Shown here piece after piece: positions 17,764 through 26,438 of a stretch of DNA of 64,000 nt. The DNA comes from Chitinophagaceae bacterium (GTDB lineage Bacteria; Bacteroidota; Bacteroidia; Chitinophagales; Chitinophagaceae): NCBI GenBank assembly GCA_016721085.1, contig JADKJI010000026.1:1-64000 (forward strand), read 5' to 3'. The notes beneath the pieces were generated by a model that saw only the letters and a program-made list of their open reading frames with translations, was not told where the DNA came from and did no database searches. Both the position numbers and the translations under genes were made by a program. Every line of letters starts with the position of its first letter. The stretch's first letter is position 1.

Positions 17764-18979
17764 TGCAACTTGCAAATTTTAGAAGTGAAATGTCTGAAGA
17801 ACTGAAGCTACTACTTCAGTATTGGATGGAACATACCATAGATACTAAATACGGTGGTTTTTTTGGGAAGATTGACGAACAGAATTCAGTACATCCTGAT
17901 GCGCCAAAAGGTAGTGTGTTGAATAGCCGTATCCTTTGGACCTTTGCTGCTGCATATAACACCACTAAGAATCCCGAATACCTAACAATGGCCGAAAGGG
18001 CCTATGATTTTCTTTCCAGCTATTTCATAGATCCGGAATGGGGTGGAGTATATTGGACACTAGATTATTCAAGCAAGCCATTGGATACAAAGAAGCAGGT
18101 TTATGCCAGTGCTTTTGCATTGTATGCAATGGCTGAATATTATAGTTGCAGAAAAGATGAATCCGTGAAAGCAAAGGCCATTGCTATGTTTGAAACTATC
18201 GAGAAATATAGTTTTGATCCTGTGCATACAGGCTATATAGATGCATTTGCGAGGGACTGGACTGAAATGGAAGATATACGACTCAGTGCAAAAGATGCGA
18301 ATGAGAAAAAGACAATGAACACCCATCTTCATGTATTGGAAGCCTATACGCAACTCTATAGAATTGCTCCAAGCGAGTTGTTGAATAAAAGATTAAGGCA
18401 ATTGATTCTTAATTTTTCTGATCATTTCATTGACGAAGGTTCTGGACACCTGCGTTTGTTCTTTGATGAAAACTGGAAGGTAAAGCCCGGACCGATTTCT
18501 TACGGTCACGATATCGAAGCTTCCTGGTTATTATTGGAAGCGGCAGAAGTATTGGGTGATAAATTGTTGGTTGAAGTTATTAAAGAGATAGCATTGAATA
18601 TTGCTGAAGCAGCCATTGAGGGATTGGATAAAGACGGAGGATTATGGTATGAACGTTCTGAACATAGAAATGAATTAATAAAAGAAAAGCACTGGTGGCC
18701 ACAGGCGGAGGCTATAGTAGGCTTCTTCAATGCCTATCAGATTTCTGGTGATGAATCTTATCTTAAACTATCTATCAATAGTTGGGAATTTATAAGAAAA
18801 ATATCAAGGACCCTGTATATGGTGAATGGTATTGGGGTGTTGAAGAAGATTATTCGCCAATGAAAAATCAGGATAAGGCGGGTTTATGGAAATGCCCGTA
18901 TCATAATGGGAGGGCGTGTCTTGAAATCATGAAGAGAGTAGGTGTTCAAGAAGTTCAAGAGGTTCCAAAGGTTCCATAG
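17760..18979 (+). pseudogene. AGE-family 2-epimerase (mannobiose/cellobiose 2-epimerase), frameshifted
   Basis: Alpha/alpha-barrel enzyme of about 400 residues that epimerises the reducing-end sugar, here probably mannobiose to mannosyl-glucose. Family features: IDTKYGGFFGKID, LNSRILWTFAAAY, MNTHLHVLEAYTQLYR, ISYGHDIEASWLLLEAAE and KHWWPQAEAIVGFFNAY. The frame ends at 18863 after a missing base between 18787 and 18800. The correct C-terminus reads on in the next frame as KKNIKDPVYGEWYWGVEEDY and GLWKCPYHNGRACLE, whose histidine belongs to the catalytic set. So the written protein would be inactive; a sequence error is the simpler reading. The last ten residues are a gttcaagaggttcc repeat, and the true end may be earlier. 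Confidence 0.85.
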
Positions 18980-19034
18980 GTTTCTAGGTGTAGCACCCTA
19001 ACTAATTATTTTTATCGCTTTTTATTAGATTTTT

Positions 19035-19134
19035 AACCGCAGAGACGCGGAGACGCAGGGGAACGCTGGTCAATTAGAGTTCCGAACTTTCGAAAAGTTC
19101 GGAACTCTAAGCGATCCCCTCTGCGTCTCCGCTA
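19035..19134. repeat. Long inverted repeat with nested 37-bp palindrome
   Basis: Outer arms AACCGCAGAGACGCGGAGAC and CCCTCTGCGTCTCCGC belong to the family at 3377-3442. Inside, 19074-19110 is a second perfect hairpin: TTAGAGTTCCGAACTTT, loop CGA, and its exact complement. The two do not share sequence, so one hairpin seems to have been placed inside the other. Confidence 0.8.
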
Positions 19135-19146
19135 TTAAATTTAATT

Positions 19147-19228
19147 GTCGCGCAGCAACCCTTTGCCCCTTAAATTAAATCCGGGTTGCGTCACATAAAG
19201 AAGTATTCCTTTGCGTCTTTGCGTGAAA
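19147..19228. repeat. Intergenic repeat, copy 2 (CCCTTTGCCCCTTAAATTA type)
   Basis: Matches 1741-1822 at both ends (CAACCCTTTGCCCCTTAAAT and TTCCTTTGCGTCTTTGCGTG). It abuts the stop of the minus-strand gene at 19233. Confidence 0.7.
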
Positions 19229-19232
19229 GATG

Positions 19233-20231
19233 TTATTGATTTTTCTTAACCTCGCTCTTCTTCCTCTTCAACCTTACCGTAGCATTTTGAGTAAGACTAC
19301 TGGAAAGATACACTTCATATCGGTTGATGCCATCCGTTACAATCATCAACGCTGTATTTGGGGGGTATTTGCCAAGGTTTTCAGCCAGCATACTTATTTC
19401 ATTCACTTCTTTTGAACTATCCATTGCCAGATAGATATTCAAAGCCCGTTCCGTAATTCCTTCACGAACCAGTACCGGACTTTTATTAAGGAATACGCTG
19501 ATGCTATCGCCATCAATATCGCCATTGTCATAAAAACTGATTCTTACTGAGTCACCTTCAATCTCCAGGTCTTTGCTGAATATATTAGTTCTTTTTTCAA
19601 ACTTTTCAACCAGCTTCTTCTCTGCGTTCTTATTGGGAATATACGGCGTTACTACACCTGAGTTAGCCGGTCCGGCAGTTTGTACAGTAGCATTAGCATT
19701 GGCATCAGGATTGGAAACGATATAATCCTGTTCCTGTGGTTTCCAGAATTTCTTTCCTGTAGAAGCATTTGCTAATGCAATATCAGGATCGGTAGCGGCG
19801 GGGTCAATCTTCATTACTACCCGTAATTCAGGACAAGTGTATTTATATTTATCATCGCTATAAAAATAACCATTGAGGGTGCTTCCTGCCTGAGCTACCA
19901 TCAATACCCCAAGGAAATTCATCGGACATTCAATTCCATTTCGGGTATTAGCCTGGTTATGAAGGACAGGTAAGTTTTTTACATGTACTTCACGGCTCTG
20001 TTTATCGAAAGTGCCACGAATGAAAAAGCTCTGATAGCTATCTTTAAAATAATACCCAAATATCCCTTCCACTTCATCCCCTTTCTGTCTGAGTACTATT
20101 TCAATAAGGTAATTATTGGTACTTGTACCTGTATTCACATCTGCTTTTCCATACCAGGAGCCAGTAACCGTTTGCGAATGGCTGCCCAATACGCTGCAAA
20201 TAAGTAGGAGGGAGAGGATGATTCGGTGCAT
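19233..20231 (-). CDS. Exported protein of unknown function
   Basis: 332 residues with a clear signal peptide (MHRIILSLLLICSVLGSHSQ). The N-terminal half begins VTGSWYGKADV and alternates strands (YLIEIVLRQKGDEVEGIFGY, FFIRGTFDKQSREVHVKNL), like a small beta-barrel or lipocalin-type fold. A low-complexity linker (about 165-205) leads to a C-terminal beta domain with LEIEGDSVRISFYDNGDIDG and PPNTALMIVTDG. I do not recognise a catalytic motif. The layout resembles exported proteins common in Chitinophagaceae. It stands alone, flanked by repeats on both sides. Confidence 0.6.
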   Translation of the reverse strand: MHRIILSLLLICSVLGSHSQTVTGSWYGKADVNTGTSTNNYLIEIVLRQKGDEVEGIFGYYFKDSYQSFFIRGTFDKQSREVHVKNLPVLHNQANTRNGIECPMNFLGVLMVAQAGSTLNGYFYSDDKYKYTCPELRVVMKIDPAATDPDIALANASTGKKFWKPQEQDYIVSNPDANANATVQTAGPANSGVVTPYIPNKNAEKKLVEKFEKRTNIFSKDLEIEGDSVRISFYDNGDIDGDSISVFLNKSPVLVREGITERALNIYLAMDSSKEVNEISMLAENLGKYPPNTALMIVTDGINRYEVYLSSSLTQNATVRLKRKKSEVKKNQ

Positions 20232-20277
20232 ATGTGAAGGTAAAAGAAAAAATCAAGCCAGAAAGCAAATTAGAAGA

Positions 20278-20520
20278 TGTGGAAATGTGAAAATGTGGAA
20301 ATTGAACAGCCGGGATACAAATGAGGAAATTTGAAAGTGTGAATGTGGAACTAGAAAAAAACAAATTATGTATTAATGTGGAAAATATAAAATTTGAAAA
20401 TAGGACCAATGATTCAATTAATAATTAATTTTCAAAATCTTTCAAATTCTCTTCAGACTTGTATTGGCTGTCTGGCTGTTTCATTTCCAAATTTTCAAAT
20501 TTTCACATTTCCACATCAAG
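20278..20520. repeat. AT-rich TTTGAAAATTTGAAAATG-type repeat region
   Basis: Words such as GGAAATTTGAAAGTG and TTTCCAAATTTTCAAATTTT recur in both orientations, filling the space between the 19233-20231 gene and smpB. Similar words occur at 25999-26060, 26560-26582 and 55236-55265. No gene is visible. Confidence 0.55.
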
Positions 20521-20524
20521 ATTC

Positions 20525-20959
20525 TCATTTAAGAAACCTCTTCATCTCCCTCTCCGCATCCTTCTTCCTCAACGTATCTCTCTTATCAAAGCTTTTCTTT
20601 CCTTTACCCAGACCTATTTCCATTTTTGCTAGGCCTTTATCGTTGAAGAATATTTTTAGGGGCACAAGGGAATAGCCCTTTTCTTTCATTTTATTTTCGA
20701 TTTTGCGTAATTCCCTTTTCTGAAGAAGTAGTTTGCGGTCGTGAACGGCGATATGATTGTTGGTGGTGCCGAAACGGTATTCGGCTATATGCATGTTGCG
20801 AACCCAAAGTTCACCTTTTATAAAGAAGCAGAAACTGTCGACAAAACTAACTTTGCCTTCCCTGATAGACTTTACTTCAGTTCCTACCAATGCCATGCCG
20901 GCATCGTATTTGTCTTCGATGAAATAATCGTGATAGGCTGAACGGTTCTGGATCGACAT
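20525..20959 (-). CDS. smpB: SsrA-binding protein SmpB
   Basis: 144-residue tmRNA partner needed for rescue of stalled ribosomes. Conserved segments: RSAYHDYFIEDKYDAGMALV, GTEVKSIREGKVSFVDSF, the LWVRNMHIAEY strand, RDRKLLLHKRE-like RKLLLQKRELRKI, and GYSLVPLKIFFNDKGLAKME. The basic C-terminal tail (KRDTLRKKDAEREMKRFLK) enters the decoding centre. Length and sequence are typical. A 24-bp gap separates it from the minus-strand gene upstream, so it may be the last gene of a longer transcript. Confidence 0.95.
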   Translation of the reverse strand: MSIQNRSAYHDYFIEDKYDAGMALVGTEVKSIREGKVSFVDSFCFFIKGELWVRNMHIAEYRFGTTNNHIAVHDRKLLLQKRELRKIENKMKEKGYSLVPLKIFFNDKGLAKMEIGLGKGKKSFDKRDTLRKKDAEREMKRFLK

Positions 20960-20983
20960 GTGCTGTAATAAAGAACAGCAAAT

Positions 20984-21331
20984 TTAAGGACATTGACGGA
21001 AGAATAATCTTTTACCATATGGAGTGTTCCAGGTGCTTTGGTCGTAACTGGTGTCCACCACAAGAATCTTATACCCATTTATCTTACAACTATCCTTTAA
21101 AATGCCACAAGCAATACTTGTCTTTATATCAAGAAGTGTGTCTTTGTTGGCTTTTAAGATTACTGTATCGTGACTATAAGTGAATAAATAAACCCAATTG
21201 GCGGTATCTTTTCGAAGGAAATTTGAAAGTTGATAATCACAAGGGAAATATATCTGTTTAGAAGTGGCTGTATTCATCCACCAAAAAGCCCCAAGAATTA
21301 ATAAAACAGGTAAGATTCTTTTTATTGGCAT
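20984..21331 (-). CDS. Small exported protein, paralogue of 21322-21663
   Basis: 115 residues from the ATG ending at 21331, chosen because the hydrophobic N-terminus (MPIKRILPVLLILGAFWWMN) starts there. The mature part has two pairs of cysteines (PCDYQL, ACGILKDSC) and ends YDQSTWNTPYGKRLFFRQCP. It is clearly a tandem duplicate of the gene upstream, whose stop it overlaps. No family recognised. Position and signal suggest a periplasmic or membrane-anchored protein. Confidence 0.6.
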   Translation of the reverse strand: MPIKRILPVLLILGAFWWMNTATSKQIYFPCDYQLSNFLRKDTANWVYLFTYSHDTVILKANKDTLLDIKTSIACGILKDSCKINGYKILVVDTSYDQSTWNTPYGKRLFFRQCP

Positions 21332-21663
21332 TTTCTGAAGAATAAGCGTTTTCCGTAAGGGGTGTTCCATGTTGTCTGATCAAAGCTTGTGTCAACAATC
21401 AGTATCTTATAGTTATTTATCTGGCAGCTATCCTTTAGCATTTTACAGATTGTTGAGGTTTTTGTATCCCAAAGCGAATCTTTATAGGCTCTGATAATTA
21501 TGGTATCGTGATTTGATTGTAAATAATAGGCATTTACAAGAGTGTCGTTATATAAATAATTACTGATCTGTGTTTCACAAGGGTAGAATATATTAGGTGT
21601 TGTGGCAATGTTCATCCAACCGAAAATGGCTAGAATGATAGTGAAGCAGATAGCATTTTTCAT
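21322..21663 (-). CDS. Small exported protein, paralogue of 20984-21331
   Basis: 113 residues from the ATG ending at 21663, with N-terminal hydrophobic helix MKNAICFTIILAIFGWMNIA. It shares with the downstream copy PC(D/E)xQxSN, the SHDT/NHDT strand, the KMLKDSCQINNYKILIVDTS block and the closing TTWNTPYGKRLFFRKC. The start overlaps the stop of the membrane-protein gene by 4 bases and its own stop overlaps the next start, so the three are translationally linked. Function unknown. Confidence 0.6.
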   Translation of the reverse strand: MKNAICFTIILAIFGWMNIATTPNIFYPCETQISNYLYNDTLVNAYYLQSNHDTIIIRAYKDSLWDTKTSTICKMLKDSCQINNYKILIVDTSFDQTTWNTPYGKRLFFRKCQ

Positions 21664-22037
21664 TTCCTTTGTATTAAAACCAAGGCCAGTAAAACTGCAA
21701 TGGTCATAGTGATAAGATCGGGCCAGTCGAGCCTGGAGAATACCCATTGGGCTTGCTGGAGTTCTACTAAGGACAAATAAAGCAGGCTAAACGTTGCAGC
21801 AACAGGCCTGCTGAAAGAGGTGAAAAGGAGCAAGCTGGCGCAAAGCGCATAGGCCCAACAGGCATCAGAGAAATGGAAGAGAAGATAAGTTGGAAGTGTA
21901 ACTGTGGTAACTATTTTTTCTTTTATTCCTAACCATTGATGCAGAGGCGTTTCCGGTTCGCGGAAGAGGATATAAACAAGTACTCCCGCAATTAGCGGGA
22001 GTAGAATATGTATCAGGGCTTTTTGGTATTTTTTCAA
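21660..22037 (-). CDS. Four-helix membrane protein, unknown function
   Basis: 125 residues with four predicted membrane helices (about 8-25, 53-70, 76-93 and 105-123). The pattern LLPLIAGVLVYILFREPE followed by LFHFSDACWAYALCASLLLF recalls a family of small Bacteroidota membrane proteins with a conserved Asp-x-x-Trp-x-Tyr-Ala motif; no function is established. It lies 10 bases after accD on the same strand and overlaps the next gene, so it belongs to a compact minus-strand cluster starting at accD. Confidence 0.6.
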   Translation of the reverse strand: MKKYQKALIHILLPLIAGVLVYILFREPETPLHQWLGIKEKIVTTVTLPTYLLFHFSDACWAYALCASLLLFTSFSRPVAATFSLLYLSLVELQQAQWVFSRLDWPDLITMTIAVLLALVLIQRK

Positions 22038-22047
22038 CCTCCCTATT

Positions 22048-22956
22048 TTAGTTTCTTAATAGATTCAATACGGTTGCCAGTTTTTCTTTCAATTCGCTTC
22101 TTGGAACGATGAAATCAAGAAAGCCATGTTCCAAAAGGAATTCACTTCTCTGGAATCCTTCGGGCAGATCCTTTTTGATGGTTTCTTTAATAACCCTTGG
22201 TCCCGCGAATCCAATAAGGGCTCCTGGTTCAGCTATATTAAGATCACCGAGCATACCAAAAGATGCAGAAATACCACCAAAAGATGGGTCGGTCAGAAAC
22301 GATATATATGGAATCTTAGCGTCGGTCAGTTCAGACAGCTTTCCGGATACCTTGGCTAATTGCATTAATGAGAAAGCACTTTCCATCATACGTGCTCCAC
22401 CCGATTTACAGATGATCATGAGGGGCGCTTTGTGAGCTATACAGTAATCTACCGCGCGGGCAATCCTTTCACCCATAACACTCCCTAATGAACCCCCAAT
22501 AAATTCAAAGTCCATACAGGCTACTACAAAAGGCATTTCCTTGATCTTGCCAGATCCAACTCGAATAGAGTCGGTAATATCCGTCTTAGCCCAGGTTTCC
22601 TCCAGCCTTTTCTGATAAGATTTCAAGTCGGTGAACCCAAGGAAGTCCTTCGCCCTGATTTCTTCATAGAGCACTTCATACTCGTTATTGTCGAACAGTA
22701 TTTCAAAGTATTCCTGGCTGCCTATTCGGTGGTGGTATTGGCATTTGGGGCACACGAATAAGTGCTCCCTGAGCTCATTGACGGTACATATATAGCCACA
22801 ATCAGGACATTTACTCCAGAGACCTTCAGGAGTTTCCTTTTTATCGGCGGTACTAGTCAGAATGCCTTTCTTGATACGCTTGAACCAACTTGGCTTATTA
22901 TCACTCTTGGCTTCATCGCCGGCCAGGTTAGCGTCAAAATCCTCTTCTTTTCTCAT
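22048..22956 (-). CDS. accD: Acetyl-CoA carboxylase, carboxyltransferase subunit beta
   Basis: 302 residues. Catalyses transfer of the carboxyl group from biotin to acetyl-CoA, forming malonyl-CoA for fatty-acid synthesis, together with AccA. The N-terminal four-cysteine zinc ribbon is visible (CPDCGYICTVNELREHLFVC, then PKC, residues about 49-72). The crotonase-type core has GSGKIKEMPFVVACMDFEF, GGSLGSVMGERIARAVDY, MIICKSGGARMMESAFSLMQ and SFGGISASFGMLGDLNIAEP. The first 40 residues are variable and the start could be slightly later. It is the first gene of the minus-strand cluster down to smpB. Confidence 0.95.
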   Translation of the reverse strand: MRKEEDFDANLAGDEAKSDNKPSWFKRIKKGILTSTADKKETPEGLWSKCPDCGYICTVNELREHLFVCPKCQYHHRIGSQEYFEILFDNNEYEVLYEEIRAKDFLGFTDLKSYQKRLEETWAKTDITDSIRVGSGKIKEMPFVVACMDFEFIGGSLGSVMGERIARAVDYCIAHKAPLMIICKSGGARMMESAFSLMQLAKVSGKLSELTDAKIPYISFLTDPSFGGISASFGMLGDLNIAEPGALIGFAGPRVIKETIKKDLPEGFQRSEFLLEHGFLDFIVPRSELKEKLATVLNLLRN

Positions 22957-23080
22957 GCATTGAGATTTGGGCGGCTAAGATAGGGATTTTAGAATAATAG
23001 GCCCATATGATGCTGATTAGGCTTTCAGCCCCCTGAAATATAAAATTTTAGGTAAACTCTAAAGTTTGGCTTCGCTGCTT

Positions 23081-23088
23081 TATTTTTG
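23081..23088 (+). promoter_or_regulatory. Possible -7 promoter element of sdhCAB
   Basis: TATTTTTG fits TAnnTTTG about 100 bases upstream of sdhC. A TTTG lies only 12 bases before it, shorter than usual, so this is weak. Confidence 0.3.
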
Positions 23089-23183
23089 CCGGAATTCTCA
23101 AAACCTTGTCCTTTCCAAATTGTTCTTATAATTTGTCACCAGGCCAATTCAGGTTGGCTGAGCCTTAAATAAATAGTTTACAA

Positions 23184-23900
23184 ATGAAATGGTCTGACTT
23201 TTTCACTTCTTCTGTAGGAAAAAAACTGATTATGGCTATCACGGGCTTGTTCCTGATAACCTTTTTATTAGTTCACATGGGTGTAAATGCCTGTATTTTT
23301 AATGATCTCTCCTTTATCGACCCAAATGATAATGGGGATATGTTCAACAGGGCTGCTGATTTCATGGGTAAGACAGTTTTGATCCGGATTATGGAGTTGG
23401 TGCTCTTCCTGGGCTTTTTCCTCCATATCATCCAGGGCATCATGCTGGAATTACAAAACAGAAGCCGTCGTAAGCTTGGTTATGAAGTAGCCATGGGAAA
23501 CAAAGGCAGCAAGTGGTATAGCAGATCTATGGGTTTGCTGGGTACCATCCTTTTATTATTCCTGATACTGCATTGGTGGCATTTCTGGATTCCTTCCCGC
23601 TTTACTCATGCTGGGTTGGAAGAACCTATTTCATTAAGTAATGGAAGAGTATCTCATGATATGTTCAATCTTATGAAAGTTACTTTCACTGAATGGTGGG
23701 TTGTAGGTGTATATGTTGTGGCTTGCATATCTCTTGCTTATCACCTGTTGCATGGTTTCCAAAGTGCCTTCCGCACTTTCGGATTGAGTAACAGCAGGTA
23801 TCTGGCGCTGGTGAATTCAATAGGTTTCGCTTATTCAATTATAGTTCCATTGATATTCGCACTCATGCCCATTGCAATGAAGCTGGGTTGGGTGGAATAA
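23184..23900 (+). CDS. sdhC: Succinate dehydrogenase cytochrome b subunit
   Basis: 238 residues with five predicted membrane helices; anchors the SdhAB dimer and passes electrons to menaquinone. Starts KWSDFFTSSVGKKLIMAITG, a typical opening of type B (single-subunit, two-haem) cytochromes. Candidate haem-ligand histidines sit in FLLVHMGVN, FFLHIIQG, LILHWWHFW and LAYHLLHGFQSA. There is no separate sdhD, as expected for this type. The gene precedes sdhA by 124 bases in the same direction. Confidence 0.9.
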   Translation: MKWSDFFTSSVGKKLIMAITGLFLITFLLVHMGVNACIFNDLSFIDPNDNGDMFNRAADFMGKTVLIRIMELVLFLGFFLHIIQGIMLELQNRSRRKLGYEVAMGNKGSKWYSRSMGLLGTILLLFLILHWWHFWIPSRFTHAGLEEPISLSNGRVSHDMFNLMKVTFTEWWVVGVYVVACISLAYHLLHGFQSAFRTFGLSNSRYLALVNSIGFAYSIIVPLIFALMPIAMKLGWVE

Positions 23901-24024
23901 TAGTTAGGTGAAACCGGAAGCCCTTTTTAGAAGGGTTCGTTTAACAAAAAATCGTTCTTTTAATCGTAACAAGTAGGTTTAATTCTGATTTCAAAAACCT
24001 CTTTTCAAATTATCAACTTGAATT

Positions 24025-26001
24025 ATGCTTAATTCAAAAATTCCTTCGGGACCTTTAGAACAGAAATGGGTAGATTATAAAGGTCATTGTAAGCTGGTGA
24101 ACCCGGCCAACAAACGTAAAATGGAAGTGATAGTGGTAGGTACCGGTCTCGCCGGCGCTTCTGCTGCAGCCTCATTAGGTGAATTAGGATACAAAGTGAA
24201 AGCTTTCTGTTTCCAGGATTCACCAAGAAGGGCGCATAGTATCGCCGCACAGGGTGGTATCAATGCAGCAAAGAACTACCAGAACGACGGCGATAGTGTA
24301 TTCCGCCTTTTCTATGATACCATCAAAGGAGGTGACTACCGCGCCCGTGAATCCAACGTACACCGTTTGGCTGAAGTGAGTGTGAACATCATCGACCAGT
24401 GCGTGGCGCAAGGCGTGCCCTTTGCCCGCGATTACGGTGGATTGTTGAATAACCGTTCATTCGGTGGTACTCAGGTTAAAAGGACATTCTATGCTGCCGG
24501 ACAAACCGGTCAGCAGTTACTGATAGGTGCATACCAGGCACTCGAACGCCAGGTGGCATTGGGTAATGTGAAGATGTATTCCCGTCATGAGATGCTGGAG
24601 ATTGTTATGATCGATGGCAAAGCACGTGGTGTAATCTGCCGCGACCTTGTAAGCGGAGAACTGGAGCGTCATTTCGGCCATGCCGTATTGTTATGTACCG
24701 GTGGTTATGGCAATGTATTTTATTTAAGTACCAATGCCATGGGCAGCAACGTAACGGCTGCCTGGAAAGCACATAAACAAGGAGCTTATTTCGGAAATCC
24801 TTGCTTCACTCAAATTCACCCAACTTGTATTCCGGTATCAGGCGATCATCAGTCAAAGCTGACCCTGATGTCTGAATCACTGCGTAACGATGGACGTATC
24901 TGGGTTCCTAAACAAAAAGGAGATACACGCAAAGCCAATGATATTCCTGAAGAAGAAAGGGATTATTATCTGGAGAGAAGATATCCTGCCTTTGGTAACC
25001 TCGTTCCCCGCGACGTGGCATCACGCGCTGCTAAGGAAAGATGCGATGCAGGTTACGGTGTAGGTACAACAAAGCAAGCTGTATATCTTGACTTCAAATA
25101 TAACCTCATAAATAAATACGGTAAGGCAGAAGCCAATAAACACGGTATCGAGAACCCCGATGAGGAAACACTGAAAAGATTAGGAAAGGAAGTGGTGAAA
25201 GAAGAGTATGGTAACCTTTTCGATATGTACGAAAAGATCACCGGTGAGAATCCTTATGAAGTACCAATGCGTATCTATCCTGCAGTACACTACACAATGG
25301 GTGGCTTATGGGTTGATTACGAATTGCAGACAACCGTAAAAGGATTGTATGCACTGGGTGAAGCCAATTTCAGCGACCATGGTGCAAACCGTTTGGGAGC
25401 TTCTGCATTGATGCAGGGATTAGCTGATGGTTATTTCGTTATACCATACACAATCGGTAACTATCTGGCAGATGAAATAGCAGTGAAACCCATCGCTACT
25501 GATCATCCTGCTTTCGTTGAAGCAGAAAAGAATGTAGCAGCAAGAATTGAAAAGCTGATGAGCATTAAAGGAAATCAGACTGTTGAAAGTTTCCATAAGC
25601 GCTTAGGCAAGATCATGTGGGAGAAATGCGGTATGGCCCGTAACGAACAAGGATTGAAAGAAGCCATTGCAGAAATCCAGCAATTGAAAAAAGAATTCTG
25701 GAGCGATGTTAAGATTCCTGGCGACATAAAAGAAATGAACTCTGAATTAGATAAAGCAGGCCGTGTTGCCGACTTCATCGAATTAGGAGAGCTGATGTGT
25801 CTCGATGCCCTCAACAGAAATGAAAGCTGTGGTGGTCACTTCCGTGAAGAAAGCCAAACCGAAGAAGGCGAAGCAAAACGCGACGATGCCAATTTCGCAT
25901 ATGTATCCGCATGGGAATTCAAAGGCGAACATAATTGGGAATTGCATAAGGAGGAGTTGGTGTTTGAGGTGGCGAAGCCGAGTCAAAGGTCTTATAAGTA
26001 A
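24025..26001 (+). CDS. sdhA: Succinate dehydrogenase/fumarate reductase flavoprotein subunit
   Basis: 658 residues. Oxidises succinate to fumarate (TCA cycle), using covalently bound FAD. The Rossmann motif is VIVVGTGLAGASAAASLGEL (about 35-54), the FAD-attachment histidine lies in RRAHSIAAQGGINAAKNY, and the active-site loop has NRSFGGTQVKRTFYAAGQTG. HYTMGGLWVDYE and GEANFSDHGANRLGASALMQ are further markers, with the NESCGGHFREE segment near the C-terminus. Length and sequence fit the Bacteroidota type that pairs with a single cytochrome b. The usual close spacing to sdhB is broken by 600 bases containing a pseudogene. Confidence 0.95.
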   Translation: MLNSKIPSGPLEQKWVDYKGHCKLVNPANKRKMEVIVVGTGLAGASAAASLGELGYKVKAFCFQDSPRRAHSIAAQGGINAAKNYQNDGDSVFRLFYDTIKGGDYRARESNVHRLAEVSVNIIDQCVAQGVPFARDYGGLLNNRSFGGTQVKRTFYAAGQTGQQLLIGAYQALERQVALGNVKMYSRHEMLEIVMIDGKARGVICRDLVSGELERHFGHAVLLCTGGYGNVFYLSTNAMGSNVTAAWKAHKQGAYFGNPCFTQIHPTCIPVSGDHQSKLTLMSESLRNDGRIWVPKQKGDTRKANDIPEEERDYYLERRYPAFGNLVPRDVASRAAKERCDAGYGVGTTKQAVYLDFKYNLINKYGKAEANKHGIENPDEETLKRLGKEVVKEEYGNLFDMYEKITGENPYEVPMRIYPAVHYTMGGLWVDYELQTTVKGLYALGEANFSDHGANRLGASALMQGLADGYFVIPYTIGNYLADEIAVKPIATDHPAFVEAEKNVAARIEKLMSIKGNQTVESFHKRLGKIMWEKCGMARNEQGLKEAIAEIQQLKKEFWSDVKIPGDIKEMNSELDKAGRVADFIELGELMCLDALNRNESCGGHFREESQTEEGEAKRDDANFAYVSAWEFKGEHNWELHKEELVFEVAKPSQRSYK

Positions 26002-26169
26002 TTTGAAAATTTGGGAATTTGAAAATTTGAAATGTGGATCCGAGTGCGGGATGAGAATTTGGAAAATCAGTTCGTTTCAAAATGCTTTGTAAATGTAAAA
26101 TACAATTGAATTAATGGTTGTATTAATGGGAATAATTCAAAGTTAAGTTTAAATTTGCCAAACACTTTT

Positions 26170-26438
26170 AATGATGAAGAAGATGAGAATTTAATTCTGA
26201 ATAAAACAATTGAATTTTCAGTAGCAGTAATTAGATTTTTCGATGACCTTGAACAGGAAAAATATGTCATCTCAAATCAGTACTAAAAAGTGGAACCAGT
26301 ATTGGGGCTAATGTATTTGAGGCGCAACATGCAGAAAGTAAAGCTGATTTTATTCATAAGATGAAAATTGCTATTAAAGAAGCAGGATGAAACGTTTATT
26401 GGTTGATTTTGTGCGAAAGCGAGTGGGGGTATCTTTGA
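26170..26438 (+). pseudogene. Remnant of a four-helix-bundle (23S rRNA IVS-type) protein gene
   Basis: Between sdhA and sdhB the plus strand reads NLILNKTIEFSVAVIRFFDD and LEQEKYVISNQ from 26170. After a one-base shift near 26280 it reads LKSGTSIGANVFEAQHAESK, ADFIHKMKIAIKEAG, a TGA at 26388, then NVYWLILCESEWGYL. The SGTSIGANxxEAxxAxSKxDFxxKxxIAxKEA block is the hallmark of the small four-helix-bundle proteins (about 120 residues) common in Bacteroidota. At least two lesions are present and the N-terminus is unclear, so it is a pseudogene. TTTGAAAATTTG repeats flank it on both sides (25999-26060, 26560-26582). The rest of 26002-26599 shows no gene. Confidence 0.75.

Noticed and set aside
19233..19415. 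Short plus-strand frames over the 19233-20231 gene
   Set aside because: They overlap a signal-peptide-bearing gene of normal composition and look like shadows.
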